Translations under genes and position numbers: made by a program
From: Verrucomicrobiales bacterium
GTDB lineage: Bacteria > Verrucomicrobiota > Verrucomicrobiia > Verrucomicrobiales > DEV007
DNA length: 18,586 nt
Direction: 5' to 3'
NCBI GenBank assembly: GCA_002708885.1
Contig: PAPL01000094.1
Coordinates: forward strand, 1 to 18,586
In this document: piece after piece, positions 7,157 to 14,303 of the stretch
Layout: the number at the start of each line of letters is the position of its first letter
Numbering within the stretch: position 1 is the first letter of the stretch
The notes under the pieces: generated by a model
Databases searched by the model: none
Seen by the model: only the letters and a program-made list of their open reading frames with translations
Told to the model about the DNA's origin: nothing

Positions 7157-8074
7157 TTAGAGTTGTATTTTTTTTCCGTTCTTTTTGGCGGGAGGGATAG
7201 TGCCTTTGTTTGGCCTGATTTTGTTTCCTGGTTTTAATTTTGGAATCTTTATTCCCTGACTTTCAAAATTAAACCCTTCGAAACTGAGCCCTGATCCGTC
7301 TAGCCGATTGAGTTGGTTCTTTGCTCTTTGGGGTAATTTTTCTTTTTCAGTATCCGTATTGGCTGGTCCTTCGAAAGTAATTTTCCCATTCAGGTCCTTC
7401 ATAGTGACATTGGTGTTGTCACCGTTCTTACGGATTTCGATAGTTCCTTGATCATCACTGAACATCATTGTCTGACTAACTGATCCAAAGATCTCACCTC
7501 GCCCTGGTAATTGATCAAAGTCCTGAAGATCGAACATTCCTTTCAGATGTTTTCTCATCTGCTCTTGGAATTTTTGGATTTGCTGTTGAATGTCCTGGTC
7601 AGCATCTAAAGGGAAAATGTCAAAATTCAAGCCTTCCAGGTCAGCAAATTTTTCTTCTGTTTTCAGGTGTTCGGGTCGCTTTACGAAATTAACGTTAATG
7701 TTTTTCTTTTTTCCTCGTTGAATAACAGAAAGTTCTGCATTTGCTCCCGCCTTGCGTGAATTAATGAGTTCACTCAAATGGTCGGGGGACTTAATGGGTT
7801 CACCATCAATCTCAAAAATAACATCATGCTTTTTGATTCCTGACTTTTCCGCAGGACTGTCCGGCATTACCAATTTGACAGCAGCTCCAACACCTTCAGG
7901 CAAGTCTAACTGAGATGCTAGAACTGCATCAACTTTTGAAGAAGCGATGCCGAGCCATGCCTTTTCAATGTCTTCAGCATTTGACATGGTGATTGCCAGA
8001 AAAGTGGCTGAAACGGTAAAAGGAATTAGAAGCTTCTTAGCTATGCTTTGTCGTTTATGATTTTTCATATTCAT
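7157..8074 (-). CDS. Exported PDZ-domain protein without a protease domain
   Basis: 305 aa. An N-terminal signal peptide is likely: basic MNMKNHKRQSIAKK, a hydrophobic stretch, then SNA|ED near residue 33, so the protein is periplasmic or envelope-associated. Residues about 37-131 form an HtrA-type PDZ domain: WLGI, then GVGAAVKLVMPDSPAEKSGI, HDVIFEIDGEPI, and an end strand in NINVNF. The rest is hydrophilic, Gln/Lys-rich around 160-200, and unrecognised; no trypsin-like (HtrA) or HExxH (RseP) catalytic motif is present. It is third in a minus-strand series after an ECF sigma gene and a probable anti-sigma gene (43-base gap), so it may bind peptides or the anti-sigma factor as a stress sensor. 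That role is inferred. The start may also be the second Met, two codons later. Confidence 0.75.
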   Translation of the reverse strand: MNMKNHKRQSIAKKLLIPFTVSATFLAITMSNAEDIEKAWLGIASSKVDAVLASQLDLPEGVGAAVKLVMPDSPAEKSGIKKHDVIFEIDGEPIKSPDHLSELINSRKAGANAELSVIQRGKKKNINVNFVKRPEHLKTEEKFADLEGLNFDIFPLDADQDIQQQIQKFQEQMRKHLKGMFDLQDFDQLPGRGEIFGSVSQTMMFSDDQGTIEIRKNGDNTNVTMKDLNGKITFEGPANTDTEKEKLPQRAKNQLNRLDGSGLSFEGFNFESQGIKIPKLKPGNKIRPNKGTIPPAKKNGKKIQL

Positions 8075-8117
8075 ATAGTCAATTTCGTGAATTAATAATG
8101 GAACATTTGGGGCCTAT

Positions 8118-8627
8118 TTAATCGGTCTTTATAGGTACAAGAAACAAACGCTGACTTGGGACTTTCATCTCAATCGATGAGCCGTCCTCTTCGTTCTTCC
8201 AAAGAAAGGAATCTAAAAACTGATAACGCAGTCCGTGATAGGGTGCTTTGTCCTTCGATAAAAATAATCCCTCGTCAGTTACCCCTTCAAATACATTCTT
8301 TGCATTTATGGGGATGAATTGATCTTTGTTTGTGGTTTCAAATAAGGGGTCCTTGGAAGTAGCTGTTTCATTGTTGGAATTCCTATCGTTTAGTACGGCA
8401 AAAAATACGCCAATAGAGGCAATGAGCAGAGCCGCCGCGGCAGAAATTTTCTGTAATTTTGGGAACCGGATTGTTTTTTGTTCATGTGAATCAAAATCTT
8501 GATTGGATTTACTGCTCTCAAATATCTTTTCTATTTGTGCATTAAGAGACTCCGGCACTTTTGCCGGCTTGAGCTCATGAAGTTTATGCTCGATTTCTTG
8601 GAGGTCAGTTTTCATTTCTTTGGTCAT
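8118..8627 (-). CDS. Membrane-anchored probable anti-sigma factor
   Basis: 169 aa, not recognised by sequence alone. The first 60 residues are charged and hydrophilic, followed by one membrane segment at about 62-82 (ISAAAALLIASIGVFFAVL) and an external domain of about 85 residues. This cytoplasm-membrane-exterior layout, and the start 15 bases after the stop of an ECF sigma gene, are typical of an anti-sigma factor sequestering its sigma at the inner face of the membrane. No zinc-binding HxxxCxxC is visible, so it is not a classical ZAS protein. The PDZ gene follows, suggesting that the external domain and the PDZ protein may interact. The assignment rests on topology and context. Confidence 0.6.
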   Translation of the reverse strand: MTKEMKTDLQEIEHKLHELKPAKVPESLNAQIEKIFESSKSNQDFDSHEQKTIRFPKLQKISAAAALLIASIGVFFAVLNDRNSNNETATSKDPLFETTNKDQFIPINAKNVFEGVTDEGLFLSKDKAPYHGLRYQFLDSFLWKNEEDGSSIEMKVPSQRLFLVPIKTD

Positions 8628-8642
8628 TGATGATAGCGTCGA

Positions 8643-9179
8643 TCAGATCGAATTTGGTTTAAGAATTTTTCTTAATGCTTCTAGAGCGTATCTGTACCTT
8701 GATGCAGCAGTATTTGCCGGGATCTTGAGATTCTCTGCGATCTCGGCAAAAGTTAATTCTCCCCAGATCTTCAAGTTGAGTATTTCTTGGTATTTTTCTG
8801 GGATTTGCAAGAGAGCTTTTTTAATTATTTGTGCTTGCTCGGACTGTTCCAGCGACGACGTTTCGAACCAGCTTTGGACCTGGTCCCTCTCTCTAATTAC
8901 AAATTCGGACTTTTGTTCTCTTTGAGTTCTTCTATTAGTGCGTCTTGCATGATCAATTGCGGCATTTCTTAGTGCAGTGTATGCCAATGCAAGGGGAGGC
9001 GGGTCGAATTGGCCGTCTTCTGGAGAAGAATATGTTTTCCATAACCGGAGAATTGCGTCCTGAAGGACATCTTGTGCATCAGCCTCTGAATTTGTTTTTC
9101 CTCTAGCAAATAGGAGAAGGCGAGTCCCATTAAGATGGAACCACTCCTTCCATGATTCTGCTAAAGATTCCTCTGCCAT
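8643..9179 (-). CDS. ECF RNA polymerase sigma factor
   Basis: 178 aa, usual for ECF sigma factors. Region 2 covers about 14-80: LLLFARGKTNSEADAQDVLQ with the conserved acidic DVLQDAILRLWKTY (core binding and -10 recognition), then ALRNAAIDHARRTNRR. A short variable linker leads to region 4 (about 122-172): LLQIPEKYQEILNLK, then the helix-turn-helix ELTFAEIAENLKIPANTAASRYRYALEALRKIL that reads the -35 element. It directs transcription of a small regulon in response to an envelope or stress cue, normally held by the anti-sigma factor encoded next. It is transcribed divergently from the nucleotidyltransferase gene; autoregulation is usual for this class but no clear ECF promoter could be assigned. 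Confidence 0.92.
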   Translation of the reverse strand: MAEESLAESWKEWFHLNGTRLLLFARGKTNSEADAQDVLQDAILRLWKTYSSPEDGQFDPPPLALAYTALRNAAIDHARRTNRRTQREQKSEFVIRERDQVQSWFETSSLEQSEQAQIIKKALLQIPEKYQEILNLKIWGELTFAEIAENLKIPANTAASRYRYALEALRKILKPNSI

Positions 9180-9221
9180 TTCTAGAGATGAAGAACAATA
9201 CTTAACTATATTAGCGTTATA

Positions 9222-9260
9222 GGCACTGCCTTTTTGTTACTTATTTAAGGTTCAAGTGCC
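9222..9260. promoter_or_regulatory. Spaced inverted repeat in the divergent sigma/nucleotidyltransferase region
   Basis: GGCACT (9222-9227) and AGTGCC (9255-9260) are perfect inverted half-sites 27 bases apart, centred in the 134-base divergent region and immediately left of the TTGACT promoter box. The placement would suit a dimeric regulator or a loop acting on both genes. Evidence is positional only. Confidence 0.25.
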
Positions 9261-9261
9261 C

Positions 9262-9292
9262 TTGACTTTAGTCATTAGGAAAATAATTTAAA
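9262..9292 (+). promoter_or_regulatory. Candidate sigma-70 promoter for the nucleotidyltransferase gene
   Basis: A TTGACT -35 box at 9262-9267 (5 of 6 to TTGACA) is followed after 16 to 19 bases by AT-rich TAATTTAAA (9284-9292), which offers only imperfect -10 hexamers. The next start codon is at 9314, giving a short 5' UTR. The -35 match is good and the -10 match weak. Confidence 0.35.
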
Positions 9293-9313
9293 TCGTTTCT
9301 AAGAGAATCATTA

Positions 9314-10225
9314 ATGAATCAAGTTACACTTCTAGTTTTGGCAGCAGGTATGGGCAGTCGGTATGGAGGATTGAAGCAATTGGACCCAGTGGGCCCGAAC
9401 GGTGAAACGGTTATTGATTATTCTGTTTTTGATGCTATCAGAGCAGGATTTAGTAAAGTTGTTTTTGTCATTAGAGAGGATTTTTCTAAGGAATTCAGGG
9501 CAAGAGTTGGAAACAGATTCGTTGATAAAATTGTCGTTGAATATGCTTATCAGGACATTAACGAATTGCCTGCAGGCTTTAATGTTCCAGAAGGAAGAAT
9601 AAAACCTTGGGGAACAGGGCATGCGATATTGGCTGCGTCCAAGGTGGTAAATGAGCCGTTTGCTGTGATTAATGCAGATGATTTTTACGGGAAAGATGCT
9701 TATGCACGGATATGTAATTATTTAGCTGAGGTTGTAGATAAGAATGAGGGTAGCACTTACAGTATGGTTGGATATCCTCTTCAAAATACATTATCCGAGA
9801 ATGGAAGTGTTTCTCGTGGTCTATGCACAATTAATAGTTTAGGACAGCTCGAATCTGTGAAGGAATTGACAAAGATAGTAAAAACTGAAGATGGGCCAGT
9901 CAACATGAGTGAGGATGGAGAAACTGTCATTTTGGACGGTGAGGCAATTGTCTCAATGAATATGTGGGGGTTCACGCCGGATGTTTTTGATCATTTGGAT
10001 AAAATGTTTAAGGATTTTCTAGAGAAGAATTTGTCAGAGTCAGGGTCAGAATTTTATATACCTTTTGCCGTAGACTCTCTGATTTCAGAGAAAAAAGCAT
10101 CTGTAGATGTCCTAAAAACTACCAGTAATTGGTTTGGTGTAACCTACCAGGAGGACAAGGATTATGTTCAAAAATCCATCCAATCTCTGATCCGATCGGG
10201 CGAATACCCCTCATCATTGGTTTAA
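9314..10225 (+). CDS. Sugar nucleotidyltransferase-like protein (GT-A fold)
   Basis: 303 aa. The N-terminal LVLAAGMGSRYGGLKQL (residues 7-23) is the nucleotide-binding signature of NTP-transferases such as mannose-1-phosphate guanylyltransferase and UDP-glucose pyrophosphorylase. It is followed by GPNGETVIDYSVFDAIRAGF, seen in a distinct family of uncharacterised nucleotidyltransferases, and a metal-binding acidic motif INADDFYG. Such enzymes join an NTP to a sugar phosphate, releasing pyrophosphate, in the cytoplasm. There is no left-handed beta-helix acyltransferase tail. No partner kinase or glycosyltransferase lies nearby, so neither base nor sugar can be named. It is transcribed divergently from the ECF sigma gene and is followed by a weak stem-loop. 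Start ATG at 9314, with only a weak AAGAGA ribosome site. Confidence 0.85.
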   Translation: MNQVTLLVLAAGMGSRYGGLKQLDPVGPNGETVIDYSVFDAIRAGFSKVVFVIREDFSKEFRARVGNRFVDKIVVEYAYQDINELPAGFNVPEGRIKPWGTGHAILAASKVVNEPFAVINADDFYGKDAYARICNYLAEVVDKNEGSTYSMVGYPLQNTLSENGSVSRGLCTINSLGQLESVKELTKIVKTEDGPVNMSEDGETVILDGEAIVSMNMWGFTPDVFDHLDKMFKDFLEKNLSESGSEFYIPFAVDSLISEKKASVDVLKTTSNWFGVTYQEDKDYVQKSIQSLIRSGEYPSSLV

Positions 10226-10261
10226 TTCGGGTTTTCGCCGATATATTGATATAACCCAATT
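10224..10261 (+). terminator. Weak stem-loop at the end of the nucleotidyltransferase gene
   Basis: AATTCGGGTT (overlapping the stop codon) can pair with AACCCAATT downstream, leaving one bulged base and a loop of 19 bases. No U-run follows, so termination here would be inefficient or factor-assisted. Confidence 0.2.
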
Positions 10262-10266
10262 ATAAT
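10261..10266 (+). promoter_or_regulatory. Consensus -10 box upstream of the pilus-like operon
   Basis: A perfect TATAAT lies about 150 bases before the first gene of the operon. No good -35 hexamer sits at 16-18 bases: CCGATA is at 17, and a TTGATA at 10246 is too close. Any promoter here would need an activator or an alternative -35 contact. Confidence 0.3.
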
Positions 10267-10341
10267 GAACGAGTAGCGACAGAATTCGATCTCAATTCTT
10301 CAGGGCGAATTATAAAAACCATAATTAAACATTGCGCAAAT

Positions 10342-10365
10342 ATATAAATACCATATTATTTATAT
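10342..10365. repeat. AT-only inverted repeat in the operon leader
   Basis: ATATAAATA and TATTTATAT form perfect 9-base arms around a 6-base loop, 50 bases upstream of the first start codon, in the 189-base stretch that also holds an AAGGAG (10380-10385) too far from the ATG to serve as its ribosome site. It could be a regulator-binding site or a weak hairpin, but AT-rich DNA gives such repeats by chance. Confidence 0.25.
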
Positions 10366-10414
10366 TACCCACAAGTTGCAAGGAGTGATAAAAAACTAAG
10401 CAACAATAAGAAAA

Positions 10415-13400
10415 ATGCTAAAACGATCATTAACGAAAGCGTTCACTTTGCTGGAATCGATGTTGGCGATCACTGTGATTTCAGGGATCGCTTCTGTTGG
10501 TTACGTGGGATTCATTGAAATTAAGGCCGCAACGAAAGCAACAAAACTCGAACAAGACATAGCGGTTATTAATAAAGCTCTAAGGGTTTATGAGGCGCAT
10601 GGTGGTGACCTGAATGAGAATTTATCACCACAAGAAGTCATTGATAAATTAAAGACCGTTGCCTCTGACAACACTTATAATGAAATCATTGGTCTGAGAG
10701 AATCAATGATAGATTCCCGTTTGGAGCTGGTTATGCAGACGAGATTAGAGGCTTCCAGCAGAAAGCCTAGGGCCTTATGGGATACAGATGCAAAGAGGTT
10801 TATTGTGGCGAGGGGCGGAGGCTTGGGTATTGAATCTTTCCGCATAAATGAATTGCTAGGAAGAGCACCATCAGTAATGGAGGATCGAAGATCTACATTG
10901 AAACTCGCTAAAAAAAGTAATTGGGTTTGGGATTATGATGATAAGAATGATGATAGGGATGGCCTGATTGTTCCTATTAGTCTAGAGCAGGGAGTGCCTG
11001 TTCCTTTGGCATCAGCGACGCACTACGACGGACCTCTTAATCTTAATGCTCCTTCATTTTCATCATCTGGAGGAAATTATGACCTTCATGATTTCGAATC
11101 TTTGAGGCTTTCACTAAGTAATCCTAACCCAGAAGGGTCTTCGAGGATATTTTACAGTAAGGATGGAAAGAGTTGGAATCTCTATTCAGGACAAAATTTT
11201 GAAATTAATCCCGGTGACAGTATCGCAGCGATGGCGGCTAGTCTTGAGCCGGGTTCTTGGGCCGACAGTGGAGTAAGCCTTAATGCTTATAATGCAGATC
11301 CTGTGCAGCTAGAGATTGGATTGAGCGCTTTCCAGAACCCAATTAATTATGAACAGTTGGGAGGTAAGATGGTCACTTCTAGTGACAACGCTTTTGCAGG
11401 CGCGCCGGTACTTGTATCATTATTGAACTCTGAGAGTATACCTAACAGATATCAGAACTCTAATCATTTTAGGATTGCTTGGTCATTTGATGGAACCGAT
11501 CCGGCTAAAAAAATAGATAATGATGGGCAACGATTTTCTGGCGGATTTGCTGGCACCGAATTGGCTTATACGCTCGATGATTGGGGGCAAAGAGATGAGT
11601 TTGAGGTGAAGGTCCTAGCCAAATCTCTTAATTCAGGGATACTTAAAGATTCTTCTGTCTCTGAGATTTCAATCGGAATAGATAAAATTGACCTTGGTGC
11701 TCCAACTGGAAATGTGAATGAAACGGGGGACCTTTTGGGAGAACAGAAGATCACGATGGCTCCAGTTCTAAGTCACGGGTCTTTGCCTCATGGTTGGAGA
11801 ATTTATTACACTTCGGATGGGACCGACCCTAGTCATGACGGCTCAGGTGAGCCTGTTCGAGGAACATTGTACGCTGGTCCAATTGACCCCTTTAAGGGAT
11901 CAGGTGATGAGATCAAAATTAATGCACGAGTGTATGGCCCAGAAGGTTATGCTCATTGGTTCAATCCTAGTGTGCCTTATAGTATTGCGCTGAGCCGGTG
12001 GCACGTTCCTAAGTGGGAGGGCTATTTGGGGGGAGTATTTCACAAGAGCACATACGCCACTTTTCATAACATACGCCAGCACGGTACTGTAGGAGCATTG
12101 GACTTGAGTTTTGATCCTCGGTTAGGACTCAATGGGATAGGAAAGGCCATTGCAATTCAGTCTGACGGGAAGGCCATAGCTGCAGGCCAATTCACTTCAG
12201 TTAATGGTGTTCAGCGTAACCGTATCGTCCGTTTTAATTTGGATGGATCAGTGGACCAGAGCTTTGATCCTGGGGACGGTTTTGACGATGAAGTCTTGGC
12301 ATTGTTGATTCAACCTGATGGGAAGATTGTTGTTGGTGGTAAATTTAAAAAATATAAAAACAAATGGAGGATGGGGATTGCACGTCTCAATCCGGACGGT
12401 TCATTGGACGATTCATTTCAGGTAGGAAGAGGAGTTCACAGTGATCAGAACGGATGGGTCCATGCTCTTACGATACAGGATCAGGGTTTGCTCTCTGGTG
12501 ACGGAGAAGTAAGAAACAATTATAAAATCATAGTTGCTGGTTGTTTTACGCGATATAATTTTGTGCCTGCATATAGCCTTGCGAGGATCCATTCCAATGG
12601 AAAACTTGATATGTCTTTTGATACATCAAAGGGGGTCCAGGGTATCGTTCATGGTGTATGCACTGACGGTAATGGCGACATAGTCATTGGTGGTTTTTTT
12701 GATAAATACGATGGGATTTCTCGTAACAATATTGCTAGGGTAAGAGGACAGTCCGGAAGGAACGATTCAACATTTGATCCGGGGAATGGAGCGAATGATC
12801 CAGTTCATACAGTAAATGTTTATGAGGGAGGGAAGATTTTTATCGGAGGCTCATTTGACCGATTTGATGGTAATGGAGTTGCGAGTGTAGCCAGATTGAA
12901 TGCTGATGGGTCTTATGACTCCTCATTTAAACTTCCTGAGCAGTCAGGGATCAGTTCGTGGACAGTATATTCTTCATGTGTTACGCAAGACAATAAGGTA
13001 TTCGTTGGTGGGAAATTTCATACGGTGAACGAAGGAACTTCTCCTAAAGGCTCTTTCGTCAGACTGAATGATGATGGTGCAGTCGATCCCATTTATTCGG
13101 CGGAGAAGCTTCCAATTGATGCTTCAGTTTTTGCCATGGCTGAGAATTCAGAAGGCAAGGCTTTGATTGTGGGTGATTTTCCGGAAACGTATGTCAAAAC
13201 TACAGAAAATATAGCGCGTATAAATACTGAGACGGGCCATATTGATGAGTCGTTTAAAATTGGCGTAGGCGCTAATGATGAGGTTAAGGCGCTAATCAAG
13301 CTGTCCGATGGAAACTTGTTAGCAGGCGGTGAATTCACTAGGATGAATGGTGTTGCTAGGTCAGGTCTTGCAAAGTTGAGTGTTGATGGACGCGTCCTTG

Positions 13401-14275
13401 AATTTGCTTCGCAAGTCGAAGGGGGAGCCATTTATTCTTTGGTCGAACAGTCTGATGGAAAGATAATAATTGGAGGAAGTTTTAAGAGCGTTGGAGGTAA
13501 TCCTTCTCTTAGAGGAATTGCTAGGTTGAATCCGGACGGGAGCTCTGATGCTTCATTTGACCCGCCCGGATCAACGACGAGAACATGGGTTCAGACTCAT
13601 CCATGGAAGACTTGGGTCGGGGAGTGGCGGGTCACATCCACTGGCGGGTTTGATGGTGCTGTACGTTCGGTTTCTATTCTTGAAGGGGGGCAGATTCTTG
13701 TGACTGGTGAATTTAATCATTATGGCGAAAGGTTCCAGCCTCGTATGGTATTGCTTAATCCTGATGCAGGAATTGACAATAGATTTTCAGCGTCCAGAGG
13801 ATATATTTCTTCAGCAGGTTCAATTAACCATTCATTAGTTTTAAAGGACGGGAGAATTCTTCTTGTAGGTGATTTTGCTGGTAAGCTTAAGTGCTTATTG
13901 AAGGATGGTTCTGTGGATCCAAGTTTTGTGCCTGAAAGTATTAATGGGGCAGTGAGTAGTGCAGTCATTCAAAAGGATGGAAGGATACTTATAGGTGGTG
14001 ATTTCACTGCAGTTGGCGGTAAAGAGATGAGGGGAGTTGCTGTCTTTAACCGGAACGGTTCACTTTATAATGAGTTTGACCCTGGTGCTGGGGCCGATGG
14101 TCCAGTGACTAAAGTTATATCACTTCGTGATGGAGGAAGTGTTGTCTTAGGATCTTTCAGAAATTTCGGGTCTCAGAAGCGCGTCGGAATAGTTAGGCTA
14201 ATGAAAGACGGCTCAATATTTTCTGGCCATGAGAATAATGATTTAGAAATCACTTCAATCAATTCAACAAGATAG
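10415..14275 (+). CDS. Giant prepilin-like protein with CHB_HEX-type modules and delta-60 repeat propeller
   Basis: 1286 aa. The N-terminus is a type IV prepilin signal: short basic leader MLKRSLTKA, then FTLLESMLAITVISG with Glu at +5; the -1 residue is Ala (A9) instead of Gly. After the pilin helix (to about 45) comes a pseudopilin-like stretch to about 190, then about 350 residues with Ig-like chitobiase-C-type signatures (FYSKDGKSW, AWSFDGTDP, YTSDGTDPSHDG). Residues about 562-1267 contain 13 tandem delta-60 repeats of roughly 45-70 aa: (V/L)DxSFDPG, xSDGKIxxGGxF, GIARLNPDGS. Such repeats are expected to fold as beta-propellers. It heads an operon with PilT- and PilM/N/O/P-like genes (28-base gap to the next), so it is probably inserted by that machinery and displayed outside, perhaps as an adhesin or tip protein. 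Most pseudopilins are 100-300 aa, so this fusion is exceptional. Confidence 0.8.
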   Translation: MLKRSLTKAFTLLESMLAITVISGIASVGYVGFIEIKAATKATKLEQDIAVINKALRVYEAHGGDLNENLSPQEVIDKLKTVASDNTYNEIIGLRESMIDSRLELVMQTRLEASSRKPRALWDTDAKRFIVARGGGLGIESFRINELLGRAPSVMEDRRSTLKLAKKSNWVWDYDDKNDDRDGLIVPISLEQGVPVPLASATHYDGPLNLNAPSFSSSGGNYDLHDFESLRLSLSNPNPEGSSRIFYSKDGKSWNLYSGQNFEINPGDSIAAMAASLEPGSWADSGVSLNAYNADPVQLEIGLSAFQNPINYEQLGGKMVTSSDNAFAGAPVLVSLLNSESIPNRYQNSNHFRIAWSFDGTDPAKKIDNDGQRFSGGFAGTELAYTLDDWGQRDEFEVKVLAKSLNSGILKDSSVSEISIGIDKIDLGAPTGNVNETGDLLGEQKITMAPVLSHGSLPHGWRIYYTSDGTDPSHDGSGEPVRGTLYAGPIDPFKGSGDEIKINARVYGPEGYAHWFNPSVPYSIALSRWHVPKWEGYLGGVFHKSTYATFHNIRQHGTVGALDLSFDPRLGLNGIGKAIAIQSDGKAIAAGQFTSVNGVQRNRIVRFNLDGSVDQSFDPGDGFDDEVLALLIQPDGKIVVGGKFKKYKNKWRMGIARLNPDGSLDDSFQVGRGVHSDQNGWVHALTIQDQGLLSGDGEVRNNYKIIVAGCFTRYNFVPAYSLARIHSNGKLDMSFDTSKGVQGIVHGVCTDGNGDIVIGGFFDKYDGISRNNIARVRGQSGRNDSTFDPGNGANDPVHTVNVYEGGKIFIGGSFDRFDGNGVASVARLNADGSYDSSFKLPEQSGISSWTVYSSCVTQDNKVFVGGKFHTVNEGTSPKGSFVRLNDDGAVDPIYSAEKLPIDASVFAMAENSEGKALIVGDFPETYVKTTENIARINTETGHIDESFKIGVGANDEVKALIKLSDGNLLAGGEFTRMNGVARSGLAKLSVDGRVLEFASQVEGGAIYSLVEQSDGKIIIGGSFKSVGGNPSLRGIARLNPDGSSDASFDPPGSTTRTWVQTHPWKTWVGEWRVTSTGGFDGAVRSVSILEGGQILVTGEFNHYGERFQPRMVLLNPDAGIDNRFSASRGYISSAGSINHSLVLKDGRILLVGDFAGKLKCLLKDGSVDPSFVPESINGAVSSAVIQKDGRILIGGDFTAVGGKEMRGVAVFNRNGSLYNEFDPGAGADGPVTKVISLRDGGSVVLGSFRNFGSQKRVGIVRLMKDGSIFSGHENNDLEITSINSTR
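12098..14215 (+). repeat. About 13 tandem delta-60 protein repeats (diverged at DNA level)
   Basis: Within the giant prepilin-like gene, units begin at recognisable SFDPG-like strands and end at RLNPDGS-like turns. Units 3 and 10 carry insertions (for example the Trp-rich TWVQTHPWKTWVGEWR stretch in unit 10). Identity is visible in protein but the DNA copies are well diverged, indicating an old expansion instead of a recent one. Confidence 0.75.
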
Positions 14276-14290
14276 AGACAAATGATAAAC

Positions 14291-14295
14291 GAGGT
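14291..14295 (+). promoter_or_regulatory. Ribosome binding site favouring a TTG start for pilT
   Basis: GAGGT ends 8 bases before TTG at 14304, whereas the in-frame ATG at 14349 has no purine-rich sequence before it. This supports the longer protein, although family alignment would accept the ATG. Confidence 0.45.
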
Positions 14296-14303
14296 CGTGT
14301 CTT

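Noticed and set aside
7137..7180. AACGGAAAA/TTTTCCGTT inverted repeat at the 3' end of the PDZ gene
   Set aside because: The 9-base arms are separated by 26 bases, one arm is coding sequence, and no T-run follows on the minus strand, so it is not supported as a terminator.
8620..8925. 101-codon plus-strand frame antisense to the ECF sigma gene
   Set aside because: The opposite strand encodes sigma region 4 convincingly; this frame has no ribosome site or recognisable motif.
13093..13431. 112-codon minus-strand frame inside the delta-60 gene
   Set aside because: It mirrors the repeat-coding strand, with a Ser/Pro/Ala/Thr-rich product and no independent support.
12098..14215. Tandem DNA repeats or a CRISPR-like array in the delta-60 region
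   Set aside because: Repetition is clear only in the protein; DNA units differ in length and sequence and there are no identical repeats or spacers.
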